Source of the DNA: Ruminiclostridium papyrosolvens DSM 2782
Lineage (GTDB): Bacteria > Bacillota > Clostridia > Acetivibrionales > DSM-1351
DNA: 64,000 nucleotides
Direction: 5' to 3'
NCBI RefSeq assembly: GCF_029318685.1
Contig: NZ_CP119677.1
Coordinates: 1,714,001-1,778,000 of the forward strand
Shown here: one piece after another, positions 6,975-15,971 of the stretch
How the letters are laid out: every line of letters starts with the position of its first letter
Numbering within the stretch: position 1 is the first letter of the stretch
Notes under the pieces: generated by a model
The model's database searches: none
What the model was told of the DNA's origin: nothing
The model's input: only the letters and a program-made list of their open reading frames with translations
Translations under genes and position numbers: made by a program

Positions 6975-9179
6975 TTGGCTGGAGTAAATTTAAAAACAAA
7001 AAAACGACTTTTGTTCATACTTGGTACATTTACCGTACTAACACTTATTTTGGTGCTAAGGATTGCATGGATTCAAATATATAGCGGGAAAGAATATCAG
7101 GAGTTTGCATATAATCAACAGACAAAGAACCGTGTAATAAGTGCCAAAAGAGGTACTATATATGACCGTAATATGAAGCCTCTTGCAGTAAGCGGCTCGG
7201 TAGACACTGTCAGTGCAAGTCCTCAGGAGATAGGAAAACAAAAACTTGATATAGACAAGATTTCCGGTGAACTTGCAGGGATACTTGAGATGGACAAGGA
7301 GACTGTTAAAAAGAAACTCACTAAAAACAACCAATACGAACTCATAAAGCAAAAGATTGACAGAGAAATCGGAAACAAAGTTCGTGAATGGAAGAAAAAG
7401 AACAAAATTTCCGGCATCTATATTGATGAGGATACAAAGAGATTTTATCCCAACAGAAATCTTGCTGCTCACGTTGTTGGCTTCACAAATATAGACAATG
7501 ACGGACTTGACGGTGTTGAAAGGATTATGGAGAAGTATTTAAAAGGCGTACCCGGTAAAATTCTCAGTGAAACAGATGCAAGCGGAATGGCCCTGAGCAT
7601 GAGTGATGAAAAGTACATACAGCCTCAGGATGGCAACGACGTTATTCTTACAATTGATGAAACAATTCAGTATTTTGCTGAAAAGGCACTTGAAAAGGCC
7701 ATTTCAGATAATAATGTATTAAACGGAGCCACCGCCATAGTAATGGACCCGCGAAACGGAGAAATACTGGCATTAGCTTCAAAGCCGGATTTTGATTTGA
7801 ATAATCCCAGAGGAGTTCCCAAGGGAAAGGACCCTGCAACCTGGACAGGAAAAAGCAAGGATGATGTAGAGTATCTTCAGCAGACGGTGTGGAGGAATAA
7901 AGCAGTTGTTGATACATATGAGCCGGGCTCAACATTCAAGCCGGTTACATCAGCAGCAGGGCTGGAGGAAGGTGCTATCACACCGGACACTCAAGTTACT
8001 GACGCAACTGTAAAAGTAAGCGGATGGTCCATTAACTGCTGGAAACCGAATTTCCACTTACATGAAACCTTCAGAGAAGGGGTTTATAACTCATGTAACC
8101 CGGTATTCGTACGGCTTGCACAAAAATTAGGAGTTCCGCTGTTTTTTAAGTATGTAAAGGCCTTTGGTTTTTACGATAAGACAGGAATTGATTTACCGGG
8201 TGAAGCAAGCAGTATAATGTTTACAAATCCTACAGAGATAAACATGGCAACAGCTTCCTTCGGACAGCGTTTTCAGATTTCACCTATACAGCTGATACAG
8301 GCATATGGGGCAATTGCAAACGGTGGAGACCTGATAACACCCCATGTTGTTAAAGAGGTAGTAGACGAATCAGGCAGCGTAATAAAGAAATTTGAGCCTA
8401 ACGTTGTAAGAAAGGTAATTTCCAGACAGACCTCCGATACCTTAAAATCTATCCTGCAAGGTGTTGTTGATGTAGGTACGGGTAAAAATGCAAGGATACC
8501 GGGCTATAAAATCGGAGGAAAAACAGGAACGTCAGAAACAGTACCGGACAAAAAGCTTCAAAAACTGAATATTATAGGAAAAAACGAGAGACGTATAGTT
8601 TCTTTTTCAGCCATAGCACCTACAGATAACCCAAGCTTGTGCGTACTGGTTGTACTGGATTACCCTGATGTATACAAGCCCGGCGGCGGAATGCTGGTTG
8701 CACCTGTTGTAGGAAAATTAATAGATGATATTCTCAGCTACAAGGGTGTTGAAAAAGAATACACAGAAGAAGACAAAAAACAGCTGCTAAAGGAAGTACA
8801 GGTACCAAATGTAAAGGGCAAGACTGTAGAAGAGGCAGTTAAACTGTTGAAACAAAGCAATCTAGAGTATAAAATAGAAGGAAGCAACACTGACAAAAAG
8901 GCAATTGTACAGGACCAGACACCTAAATCAAGTGCATTGCTCCACGAAAAATCCATTGTTATACTCTATACATATAAGCCACAAGAGGAGGCAATGGTCA
9001 AGGTTCCGGATGTTAAGAACAAGTCAGTTTACGATGCGACACAAACGTTTAAGAAACTTGGACTTAATATTCGTGTAAACGGTACAGGAACAGCTGTCAG
9101 CCAGAATATGGATGCCGGTACAAAAGTCAAAAAAGGTGCTGTTATCGAAGTTATATTCAGGAATGTAGTTTCTGATTAG
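6975..9179 (+). CDS. spoVD: Class B penicillin-binding protein, SpoVD/FtsI type, with two PASTA domains
   Basis: A D,D-transpeptidase that cross-links septal or cortex peptidoglycan. Order of parts: one N-terminal membrane anchor (residues 11-33), a PBP dimer domain, then the transpeptidase with all three motifs: STFK (Ser319 nucleophile, Lys322), SCN (373-375) and KTG (516-518). Two PASTA domains follow (about 608-668 and 675-732, beginning VPNVKGK and VPDVKNK). The TTG at 6975 has AGGGGGAG six bases upstream. The PASTA pair and separation from ftsL by a terminator favour SpoVD, the sporulation PBP. However, clostridial dcw clusters often carry only one such gene, so a division role (FtsI/PBP2B) is possible. 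Confidence 0.92.
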   Translation: MAGVNLKTKKRLLFILGTFTVLTLILVLRIAWIQIYSGKEYQEFAYNQQTKNRVISAKRGTIYDRNMKPLAVSGSVDTVSASPQEIGKQKLDIDKISGELAGILEMDKETVKKKLTKNNQYELIKQKIDREIGNKVREWKKKNKISGIYIDEDTKRFYPNRNLAAHVVGFTNIDNDGLDGVERIMEKYLKGVPGKILSETDASGMALSMSDEKYIQPQDGNDVILTIDETIQYFAEKALEKAISDNNVLNGATAIVMDPRNGEILALASKPDFDLNNPRGVPKGKDPATWTGKSKDDVEYLQQTVWRNKAVVDTYEPGSTFKPVTSAAGLEEGAITPDTQVTDATVKVSGWSINCWKPNFHLHETFREGVYNSCNPVFVRLAQKLGVPLFFKYVKAFGFYDKTGIDLPGEASSIMFTNPTEINMATASFGQRFQISPIQLIQAYGAIANGGDLITPHVVKEVVDESGSVIKKFEPNVVRKVISRQTSDTLKSILQGVVDVGTGKNARIPGYKIGGKTGTSETVPDKKLQKLNIIGKNERRIVSFSAIAPTDNPSLCVLVVLDYPDVYKPGGGMLVAPVVGKLIDDILSYKGVEKEYTEEDKKQLLKEVQVPNVKGKTVEEAVKLLKQSNLEYKIEGSNTDKKAIVQDQTPKSSALLHEKSIVILYTYKPQEEAMVKVPDVKNKSVYDATQTFKKLGLNIRVNGTGTAVSQNMDAGTKVKKGAVIEVIFRNVVSD

Positions 9180-9245
9180 TTTAGTGATAAAAAAACAGGG
9201 CAATACTTATAGAAATGTATGGAATTCTAATTGGAGGTGTTTTTC

Positions 9246-10709
9246 TTGCAGCTAAAAGAGCTGGTGAAGGATTTGAATATCAAAGAAATAAATGGAAGTC
9301 TTGAAGTGGAAGTTGACAGTATAGCATATGATTCCAGAAAAACAAAACAAGGAAGTCTTTTTGTTTGTGTTGAAGGAACTGTAGTCGACGGACACAAGTA
9401 CATAAATGATGCTATAGAAAACGGAACCAAAGCGTTTCTTGTTCAGAAACATGTAGATGTGCCCGAAGGAATTACAACCATTGAGACAGATGATACAAGG
9501 TTTGGACTTGCAGCAGTATCCGATGCATTTTTTGGCCATCCGTCTTCAAAATTGAACCTTATAGGTATTACAGGAACAAAAGGTAAAACTACAACCACTT
9601 ATATGGTTAAAGCTATTTTAGAGGCTGCAGGGCATAATATGGGACTGATAGGTACCGTTGCCAATCTTATAGGAAATCAGGTGTTGTATACTTCCAGAAC
9701 AACCCCAGAATCCTATGATTTACAGAGTCTTTTTAATGATATGATTGACAATAAGGTAGACAGTGCTGTAATGGAGGTTTCCTCTCAGGGATTGGAACTT
9801 CACAGAGTAGCAAAATGTGATTTTGATATCGGAGTATTTACAAACTTTTCAAGAGACCACATTGGACCAAAGGAGCATGCAACACTGGAAGAATATTTTA
9901 ATGCCAAAGCAAAGCTGTTTAAAATGTGCAACAAAGCGGTTATAAATATAGACAGTGAACATGGAAGAAAAATGGCAGAACTGGCTGAAGGAAAAGTGCT
10001 GACATACGGCTTGAGTAGTAGGTCGGATATATGGGCTTCTGATGTTATCAAGAAAACAGGACACACTTTCTTTAAACTCAATTCTCCATGGGGCAGTATT
10101 GACATTGAAACCGATTTACAGGGTGAGTTCAACATATACAATGCTTTAGCTGCCATTGGCTCATGTTGTTTGATACCGGGTATTACACTGGAGCATGTAA
10201 AAAAAGGACTTACAAAGGTTACGGTTCCGGGCAGAATGGAATCTGTTAAAACCGATGGCAATTATTCTGTTCTTATTGATTACGCACATACCCCGGATAG
10301 CCTTGAACAGGTGCTTAAAACAGTAAAAGAATTTGCACATGGCAGAGTTGTCAGTCTGTTTGGCTGCGGAGGGGACAGAGATAAGGGAAAGAGACCTGCA
10401 ATGGGTGAGATTTCAGGAAATATAGCTGATTTTACAATTATAACTTCTGACAATCCGAGAACTGAAAACCCGGAGCAAATAATTGAAGATATTGAGGCAG
10501 GCATTAAAAACACAAATGGAAAATATATTAAAATAACAGATAGAAGGCAGGCAATAAAATTTGCACTTGAAAATGCTCAGGATGGAGATATAATTATTTT
10601 GGCAGGCAAGGGACATGAGACCTACCAGCAATTTGCCGAAAAAACAATACACTTTGATGAACGTGAGGTAGTAAATGAACTGCTGGTAGAACTCGGGAGG
10701 AGTGTATAG
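9246..10709 (+). CDS. murE: UDP-MurNAc-L-Ala-D-Glu:meso-diaminopimelate ligase MurE
   Basis: MurE adds the third stem-peptide residue with ATP. The P-loop GTKGKTTT is at about residues 110-117 of the 487-residue product, the central Mur ligase region includes MEVSSQGLELHRV, and the C-terminal domain has the DNPR motif (about 402-405). DNPR reads out meso-diaminopimelate rather than lysine, so this organism has DAP-type peptidoglycan, consistent with dapB at 62951. The start is the TTG at 9246, six bases after GGAGGTG; an upstream in-frame TTG at 9231 lies before that ribosome site. murF begins one base after the stop. Confidence 0.96.
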   Translation: MQLKELVKDLNIKEINGSLEVEVDSIAYDSRKTKQGSLFVCVEGTVVDGHKYINDAIENGTKAFLVQKHVDVPEGITTIETDDTRFGLAAVSDAFFGHPSSKLNLIGITGTKGKTTTTYMVKAILEAAGHNMGLIGTVANLIGNQVLYTSRTTPESYDLQSLFNDMIDNKVDSAVMEVSSQGLELHRVAKCDFDIGVFTNFSRDHIGPKEHATLEEYFNAKAKLFKMCNKAVINIDSEHGRKMAELAEGKVLTYGLSSRSDIWASDVIKKTGHTFFKLNSPWGSIDIETDLQGEFNIYNALAAIGSCCLIPGITLEHVKKGLTKVTVPGRMESVKTDGNYSVLIDYAHTPDSLEQVLKTVKEFAHGRVVSLFGCGGDRDKGKRPAMGEISGNIADFTIITSDNPRTENPEQIIEDIEAGIKNTNGKYIKITDRRQAIKFALENAQDGDIIILAGKGHETYQQFAEKTIHFDEREVVNELLVELGRSV

Positions 10710-10710
10710 C

Positions 10711-12090
10711 ATGATTTCTTTTGACTGCGTTGAACTGGCAGAAGCAGTAACAGGTAAACTGCTCTGGGGAGAACCCGACGTTACTTTTTTTGGTGTAACC
10801 ACTGACTCCAGAAAAGTTACCAAGGCTAGCTTATTTATCCCGTTAATCGGGGAAAAATTTGATGGACATGATTATATTGAGCAGTGCTTCAAGGCTGGTG
10901 CGTCAGTTTGTCTGACTTCTAAACCAATACCGGAGGTAGCAGGCTGTTCTGCAGTTTTAGTGGATGATACCGCCAAGGCTTTACGGGATTTGGCTGCGTG
11001 GCATCGAAAAAAATTTGATATACCCGTTGTGGGTATAACAGGAAGCGTCGGTAAAACCAGTACAAAAGATATGGTGTCGTGTGTGCTGTCTCAAAAGTAT
11101 AGTGTTTTAAAGACTCAAGGTAATTTCAATAATGAAATAGGCCTTCCCCTGACTGTTTTGAATATTGATAGCAGCCATGAAACAGCAGTAATAGAGATGG
11201 GAATGAGCGGTTTTGGGGAAATCAGCCGACTTACTGCTATTGCCAGACCTGATATTGCAATAATAACAAACATAGGAGTTTCCCATATTGAAAAACTCGG
11301 CTCCCAAGAGGGAATTTTAAAGGCAAAACTGGAAATCCTTGAGGGTTTACACAAGAATGGATTAGTAGTCCTGAACGGAGATGACCCGTTACTTAAGCCT
11401 TTAAAAGGAAAACTTCCTTTCAGGACTGTTCTCTATGGAATGCATGGAGGCAGCGATTACACTGCCTCAAACTATCAAACCATGGGAGAGCAGGGAACTA
11501 GCTTTGAGATAACAGTAAACGAAGCTCCGTATAACGTGGAAATTCCTGTTCCAGGTATACATAATGTGTATAATGCTCTGGCTGCTATAGCAGCAGGAAT
11601 CGAAATGAAAATACCTATGGAAATAATTATTAATGGAATTAAACAGTTCAGCCCTGGAAATATGAGACAGAGTATTATAAACCATAATGGCATAAAAATT
11701 ATAAATGATGCCTACAATGCAAGTCCTCAGTCCATGCAGGCTGCAATTAATGTTCTCGAAGAAATATCTTCAGGTTCACGAAGTATTGCTGTTTTGGGTG
11801 ACATGTTCGAAATGGGGAATATGTCAAAGGATTTGCACTACTCAGTGGGAGAATTTATAAAAAACAAAAAGATAAATTATATTATTACCGTAGGACAGGA
11901 TTCAGGAATGATATCACAGGCAGTGGCTGATTCAGGCAACGGTGAGATAAAATTGCGTCATTTTGAAAGCAACAAGGAAGCACTTAAATATATTCTGGGA
12001 ATAGTTATGCCCGGAGACTACATATTGATTAAAGGCTCAAGAGGAATGAAAATGGAAGAAATCGCTGACGGAATAATGAAGTCAGAATGA
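10711..12090 (+). CDS. murF: UDP-MurNAc-tripeptide:D-Ala-D-Ala ligase MurF
   Basis: MurF attaches the D-Ala-D-Ala dipeptide, completing the UDP-MurNAc-pentapeptide in the cytosol. The ATP loop appears as GITGSVGKTSTKDM (about residue 110), followed by the MurF-typical TQGNFNNEIGLPLTVL and VIEMGMSGFGEI. The C-terminal domain has INDAYNASPQSMQAAI and LGDMFEMG. I choose ATG 10711, which has GGGAGG about ten bases upstream; a GTG at 10702 directly abuts that site and is less likely. The gene is tightly packed behind murE and is the same length as homologs (459 residues). Confidence 0.96.
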   Translation: MISFDCVELAEAVTGKLLWGEPDVTFFGVTTDSRKVTKASLFIPLIGEKFDGHDYIEQCFKAGASVCLTSKPIPEVAGCSAVLVDDTAKALRDLAAWHRKKFDIPVVGITGSVGKTSTKDMVSCVLSQKYSVLKTQGNFNNEIGLPLTVLNIDSSHETAVIEMGMSGFGEISRLTAIARPDIAIITNIGVSHIEKLGSQEGILKAKLEILEGLHKNGLVVLNGDDPLLKPLKGKLPFRTVLYGMHGGSDYTASNYQTMGEQGTSFEITVNEAPYNVEIPVPGIHNVYNALAAIAAGIEMKIPMEIIINGIKQFSPGNMRQSIINHNGIKIINDAYNASPQSMQAAINVLEEISSGSRSIAVLGDMFEMGNMSKDLHYSVGEFIKNKKINYIITVGQDSGMISQAVADSGNGEIKLRHFESNKEALKYILGIVMPGDYILIKGSRGMKMEEIADGIMKSE

Positions 12091-12121
12091 TTTCCATATA
12101 AATAAACAGGGGGAAATTGTT

Positions 12122-13105
12122 TTGTTTACTTTTTCTTTGACATCTGAACATATTATAGCGTTTGCGGCATCATTTTTGCTTGCTCTGATTGCAGGCCCCA
12201 TATTAATCCCGTTTCTACGGAGGTTAAAATTCGGCCAGACAGTAAGAGATGACGGCCCGCAGACTCATTTGAAAAAAATGGGAACGCCGACTATTGGGGG
12301 GCTTATTTTTATTGTCCCGATAACGCTTACATCAATATACTTTTATCAAAGCTATCCCCAGATAATACCTGTACTGATGTCAACATTAGGATTTGCAGCA
12401 GTTGGATTTATTGACGATTTTATAAAGGTTGTAAAGAAGAGGAAGGATGGACTTTTTGCAGGTCAGAAAACGTTCTTTGAATTGATTGTATGCGTTTCAT
12501 TTGCTTTTTATGTCATGAGATATACTGAAGCAGGAAGTTCAATAGTTATTCCCTTTACAAATACATTTATTCAACCATGGGTTTACTTTATACTAATTGT
12601 GTTGTTTATGTATTTCTTCTCAAATGCGGTAAACATTACGGATGGTCTGGATGGTCTGTGTGCGGGAGTTACGTTGGTTGTGGCTATATTTTTTACAATC
12701 GTTTCTCTTACAAACGGTGAGTGGGGGTACATAAAAGTATTTTCTGCTGCCATTGCAGGAGGCTGTCTTGGGTTTCTGGCTTTTAATATTCATCCGGCCA
12801 AGGTGTTTATGGGTGATACGGGAAGCCTTGCGCTGGGTGGGGCGTTGGCATCCATAGCAGTTATGATGAGAATGCCTCTTATATTATTTCTTGTAGGAGG
12901 AATATATCTGATAGAAGCACTTTCGGTAATTCTTCAGGTTGCATCCTTCAAACTTACAGGAAAGCGTATTTTTAAAATGGCGCCTATCCACCATCATTTT
13001 GAACTGAAGGGGTGGAAAGAAACCAAGGTTGTGGCAGTATTCATTATAGTGACTGTACTGTTGGCAATTGCTTCACTGATTGTCATAGGTTCGGACATAT
13101 TTTGA
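12122..13105 (+). CDS. mraY: Phospho-N-acetylmuramoyl-pentapeptide transferase MraY
   Basis: MraY transfers phospho-MurNAc-pentapeptide to undecaprenyl phosphate, forming lipid I on the inner face of the membrane. Diagnostic motifs include FGQTVRDDGPQTHLKKMGTP near residue 37, FIDDFIKV (the DD pair), NAVNITDGLDGLC, FNIHPAKVFMGDTGS and the C-terminal MAPIHHHFELKG. About ten membrane helices. The start is a TTG with AGGGGG eight bases before it. In many dcw clusters murD follows; here ftsW does, after 69 bp with no trace of murD. Confidence 0.97.
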   Translation: MFTFSLTSEHIIAFAASFLLALIAGPILIPFLRRLKFGQTVRDDGPQTHLKKMGTPTIGGLIFIVPITLTSIYFYQSYPQIIPVLMSTLGFAAVGFIDDFIKVVKKRKDGLFAGQKTFFELIVCVSFAFYVMRYTEAGSSIVIPFTNTFIQPWVYFILIVLFMYFFSNAVNITDGLDGLCAGVTLVVAIFFTIVSLTNGEWGYIKVFSAAIAGGCLGFLAFNIHPAKVFMGDTGSLALGGALASIAVMMRMPLILFLVGGIYLIEALSVILQVASFKLTGKRIFKMAPIHHHFELKGWKETKVVAVFIIVTVLLAIASLIVIGSDIF

Positions 13106-13174
13106 TAATGGGAATTTATAGCATATTTTTTACATATAATCAATATATACAAGGTACATGGCTGGAGGGATAAA

Positions 13175-14287
13175 ATGAAGAACAAGAACACAAAGCCTTT
13201 TGATTTTTGGATATTTGCAGCAGTAATTTTGTTACTTTCATTAGGAACCATAATGGTATTCAGCTCCAGTTATTATTTTTCTACACAAAAGACTGGTGAA
13301 TCATTTATGCTGCTAAGGCCGCAGCTACTTTACATGGCGTTGAGTATTGCGGTTCTGATAGGAACTATGAATTTTGACTATCGTAAATGGGGGAAGATAT
13401 CACCTATTATACTTATGGTAAGTATAGGTTTACTTATATTGGTATTAATCCCCGGAGTAGGGCAGAACAAAAATGGTGCTCAGCGGTGGCTTGGAGTGGG
13501 TTCAAAAACTATACAGCCTTCAGAACTGGCAAAGTTAGGGGTTATTATGTTTTTGTCCTTCAGTCTATCCAAGAGAAAAGAGGTTTTACAGTCGTTTATT
13601 AAAGGACTGTTACCATATCTTATGTTAGTTGGTTTTATTGCCGGATTGGTTGTGGTAGAGCCTCATTTAAGCGGTACTCTTATAATCGTAATTACTTCAT
13701 TCATATTACTTTTCTGTGCAGGAGCAAAAATATCACATTTTATTGTTATGGCCGCACCGGTTGTTGTTGGAGTTGTAGGTGCTATACTTGTGGCTCCTTA
13801 CCGATTTAACAGAATTTTGGCCTGGCTGCATCCTTTTGATTATTACAAGGATCAGGGTTGGCAAACTGTTCAGTCTTTGCTGGCCATCGGCTCAGGAGGT
13901 GTTTTTGGAAGAGGTCTTGGACAAAGCATGCAGAAGTACCTTTGGATTCCAGAGCCTTACAATGACTATATCTTTGCAGTTTTGTCAGAGGAGCTTGGAT
14001 TTATAGGGGCCCTTGTGGTAATGCTCTTATTTCTTATATTTATATGGAGGGGTATTAAGGTTGCCATGAATGCACCGGACACCTTTGGAAGTCTCATGGC
14101 TACAGGTATAACCTGTCTTATAGGACTGCAATTTCTGTTTAACGTTGCAGTTGTAACTAACTCCATACCACCGACAGGTATCTCTCTCCCGTTCTTTAGT
14201 TATGGAGGTACATCGCTGATATTTCTTATGTATGGAGTTGGAATACTGCTTAATATATCAAGATATTCAAATTATGAACGATTCTGA
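13175..14287 (+). CDS. ftsW: SEDS glycosyltransferase FtsW/SpoVE
   Basis: 370-residue polytopic membrane protein that polymerises lipid II at the septum or in the spore cortex with its partner class B PBP. Typical blocks: GAQRWLGVGSKTIQPSELAK, the loop with QGWQTVQSLLAIGSGGVFG and RGLGQSMQKYLWIPEPYNDY, FAVLSEELGFIGA, and the closing PPTGISLPFFSYGGTSL. Its place between mraY and murG is the standard FtsW/SpoVE position; sequence alone cannot decide between division (FtsW) and spore (SpoVE). The likely partner is the SpoVD-type PBP in the same cluster. Ribosome site GGAGG lies about 8 bases before the ATG. Confidence 0.93.
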   Translation: MKNKNTKPFDFWIFAAVILLLSLGTIMVFSSSYYFSTQKTGESFMLLRPQLLYMALSIAVLIGTMNFDYRKWGKISPIILMVSIGLLILVLIPGVGQNKNGAQRWLGVGSKTIQPSELAKLGVIMFLSFSLSKRKEVLQSFIKGLLPYLMLVGFIAGLVVVEPHLSGTLIIVITSFILLFCAGAKISHFIVMAAPVVVGVVGAILVAPYRFNRILAWLHPFDYYKDQGWQTVQSLLAIGSGGVFGRGLGQSMQKYLWIPEPYNDYIFAVLSEELGFIGALVVMLLFLIFIWRGIKVAMNAPDTFGSLMATGITCLIGLQFLFNVAVVTNSIPPTGISLPFFSYGGTSLIFLMYGVGILLNISRYSNYERF

Positions 14288-14298
14288 GGTGAGATTAT

Positions 14299-15393
14299 TT
14301 GAAGGTTTTAATAGCAGGAGGAGGAACGGGAGGACATATAAATCCCGGACTGGCGATTGCAAAGTATATAAAGCAAAAGGATGCAGATGCTGATATTACA
14401 TTTGTAGGGACAAAAAAAGGCTTGGAGACTAAATTGGTTCCAAGGGAAGGATTCCCATTGGAGACCATTACTGTAAGAGGCTTCAAGAGAAAGCTTTCTC
14501 TGGACACACTTATTGCTATAAAGGAACTGATACAGAGTTTCTTTCAGGCCTCAAGACTTATAAAAAGAACTAAGCCGGATGTTGTTATTGGTACGGGAGG
14601 ATATGTGTGCGGTCCTGTGCTGTATATGGCAGCCAAAAAAGGAATACCAACACTAATACATGAATCAAATGCTTTTCCGGGTGTAACCAACAGGCTGCTT
14701 GAGAGATATGTAAATTATGTGGCTATAAGCTTCAAGGATGCGGAAAAGTACTTTAAGAACAAAAAAAAGTTGGTGCTTACGGGGAATCCTGTAAGGGAGG
14801 AACTGCTAAAATCAGACCGGGAAAATGTTATATCCGATTTGGACATTGCAGATGGAAAACCTTTGATAGTTGTTATGGGAGGCAGCAGGGGAGCAAGGAA
14901 AATTAACGAAACTATTGCAGATATGCTAAGCAACTATTTCAAGGGTGAGTTTAACATGATTTTTGCAACAGGAGAAGCTCAATTTGATGATATAAGCGCA
15001 ACTGTTAAGGTTAATGAGAAGTACAAGAGTATGGTAAAAGTTGTACCTTACATATATAATGTGGACCAGGTTTATACAGCCAGCGATTTGATGATTTGCA
15101 GAGCTGGAGCAATTACCATAAGTGAGCTTCAAGTCATGGGAATACCCTCAATTCTGATTCCGTCACCTTATGTAACGGCAAACCATCAGGAGCATAACGC
15201 AAGGTCACTGGAGAGAGAAGGCGGGGCAGTGGTAATACTTGAAAGTGAACTTAATGCTGATTTGCTTTATAAGCAAATTTGCAATTTGATATCCAACAAG
15301 GATGTATTAAAGAAGATGTCAAAAAATGCTTCTAAAAATAGCGTAACAGATTCTGTTGAAAAAATATATCACCTTATTAAGGAGATAATATAA
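14299..15393 (+). CDS. murG: UDP-GlcNAc:lipid I N-acetylglucosamine transferase MurG
   Basis: MurG adds GlcNAc to lipid I to give lipid II on the cytosolic side of the membrane. The N-terminal glycine-rich loop IAGGGTGGHINPGLAIA is exact for the family, followed by GTGGYVCGPVLYMAAKKGIP and HESNAFPGVTNRLL. The C-terminal half has MGGSRGARKINE and the donor-sugar site CRAGAITISELQ; PYVTANHQEHNA is also typical. It begins with TTG at 14299, 11 bp after ftsW, and ends at a strong terminator, so it is the last gene of this dcw transcript. murB, ftsQ, ftsA and ftsZ are not adjacent. Confidence 0.97.
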   Translation: MKVLIAGGGTGGHINPGLAIAKYIKQKDADADITFVGTKKGLETKLVPREGFPLETITVRGFKRKLSLDTLIAIKELIQSFFQASRLIKRTKPDVVIGTGGYVCGPVLYMAAKKGIPTLIHESNAFPGVTNRLLERYVNYVAISFKDAEKYFKNKKKLVLTGNPVREELLKSDRENVISDLDIADGKPLIVVMGGSRGARKINETIADMLSNYFKGEFNMIFATGEAQFDDISATVKVNEKYKSMVKVVPYIYNVDQVYTASDLMICRAGAITISELQVMGIPSILIPSPYVTANHQEHNARSLEREGGAVVILESELNADLLYKQICNLISNKDVLKKMSKNASKNSVTDSVEKIYHLIKEII

Positions 15394-15426
15394 AAAACAG
15401 CAGGAGTTAAACTCCTGCTGTTTTTC
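15392..15426. terminator. Bidirectional terminator between murG and the SASP gene
   Basis: A perfect 11-bp stem (15397-15407 with 15411-15421) has an A-run before it and a T-run after it, so it can stop transcription from both converging sides. Confidence 0.9.
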
Positions 15427-15431
15427 TTGCT

Positions 15432-15626
15432 TTAAGCCTGTGGGTTTTGATCTCTGAAAGAAGAAAAAACCTTTTTTACTATAGTACCACCGATTTTTCC
15501 TGCTTCTCTGGAAGTGATATCACCATTATAACCTTCCTTTAAGTTGACACCAACTTCTCTTGCAACTTCGTACTTCATGTTGTCAAAAGCTCCACTGCTT
15601 CTTCCACCACTTCTGTTGTTAGCCAT
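15432..15626 (-). CDS. Alpha/beta-type small acid-soluble spore protein
   Basis: 64-residue SASP that coats and protects DNA in the dormant spore. Both family signatures are present: YEVAREVGVNLKEGYNGDIT with the GPR protease site region, and SREAGKIGGTIVKKV. The start is followed by the usual Asn/Arg/Ser/Gly-rich head. AAGGAGG lies in a good position upstream and is enclosed in an inverted repeat (15622-15657). CATAATA on the coding strand just before it resembles a sigma-G -10 element. Monocistronic, ending at the shared terminator. Which of several ssp paralogs it is cannot be told. Confidence 0.95.
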   Translation of the reverse strand: MANNRSGGRSSGAFDNMKYEVAREVGVNLKEGYNGDITSREAGKIGGTIVKKVFSSFRDQNPQA

Positions 15627-15657
15627 AATAAATCACCTCCTTAGTGATTATTATGGC
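15622..15657 (-). repeat. Inverted repeat enclosing the SASP ribosome site and start codon
   Basis: 15622-15636 and 15644-15657 are complementary with one bulged base; the loop region holds the Shine-Dalgarno AAGGAG and one arm holds the ATG. The other arm contains CATAATA, which fits a sigma-G -10. A transcript starting at that promoter would lack the upstream arm, while read-through RNA would fold the start codon into a stem. Confidence 0.6.
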
Positions 15658-15782
15658 ACATAAAGTCCAAATTATAATAAGCAAAAAATGGTTTTTTCTT
15701 TAAGTAAAATTTGATAAAAAATATGTAGACTATTGTTGAAAAATATGATAGAATCATTTCCGGATAAAAAAACTTTTAAATT

Positions 15783-15876
15783 AGTCCAGAGAGGCTAGTA
15801 AGGGTATATATGGGAAAAGTGTATTTTAATGGATAGAGACCCTACCTTACTGCGCCTAGTCAGTAAGGTTTTTTTA
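15783..15876 (+). promoter_or_regulatory. PyrR-binding attenuator before the uracil permease
   Basis: AGTCCAGAGAGGCT at 15783-15796 matches the conserved PyrR binding loop of Bacillus and clostridial pyr leaders. It is followed by AGTAAGG (15797-15803), which is complementary to CCTTACT (15845-15851). That same CCTTACT is the 5' arm of a perfect 8-bp terminator (15845-15852 with 15861-15868) ending in seven T. So an antiterminator and a terminator compete, with PyrR plus UMP expected to favour termination. Confidence 0.88.
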
Positions 15877-15971
15877 TTTGCATAAATCAATTTTCGTATA
15901 TTGGATATGATTAGTATTATCATATTAGAAAATACGAGTTGATTAAAAAATTATTGGAGGGGATTTATACA

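Noticed and set aside
9800-10261. A 153-codon minus-strand frame inside murE
   Set aside because: It is antisense to conserved MurE sequence, has no ribosome site, and its translation resembles no family.
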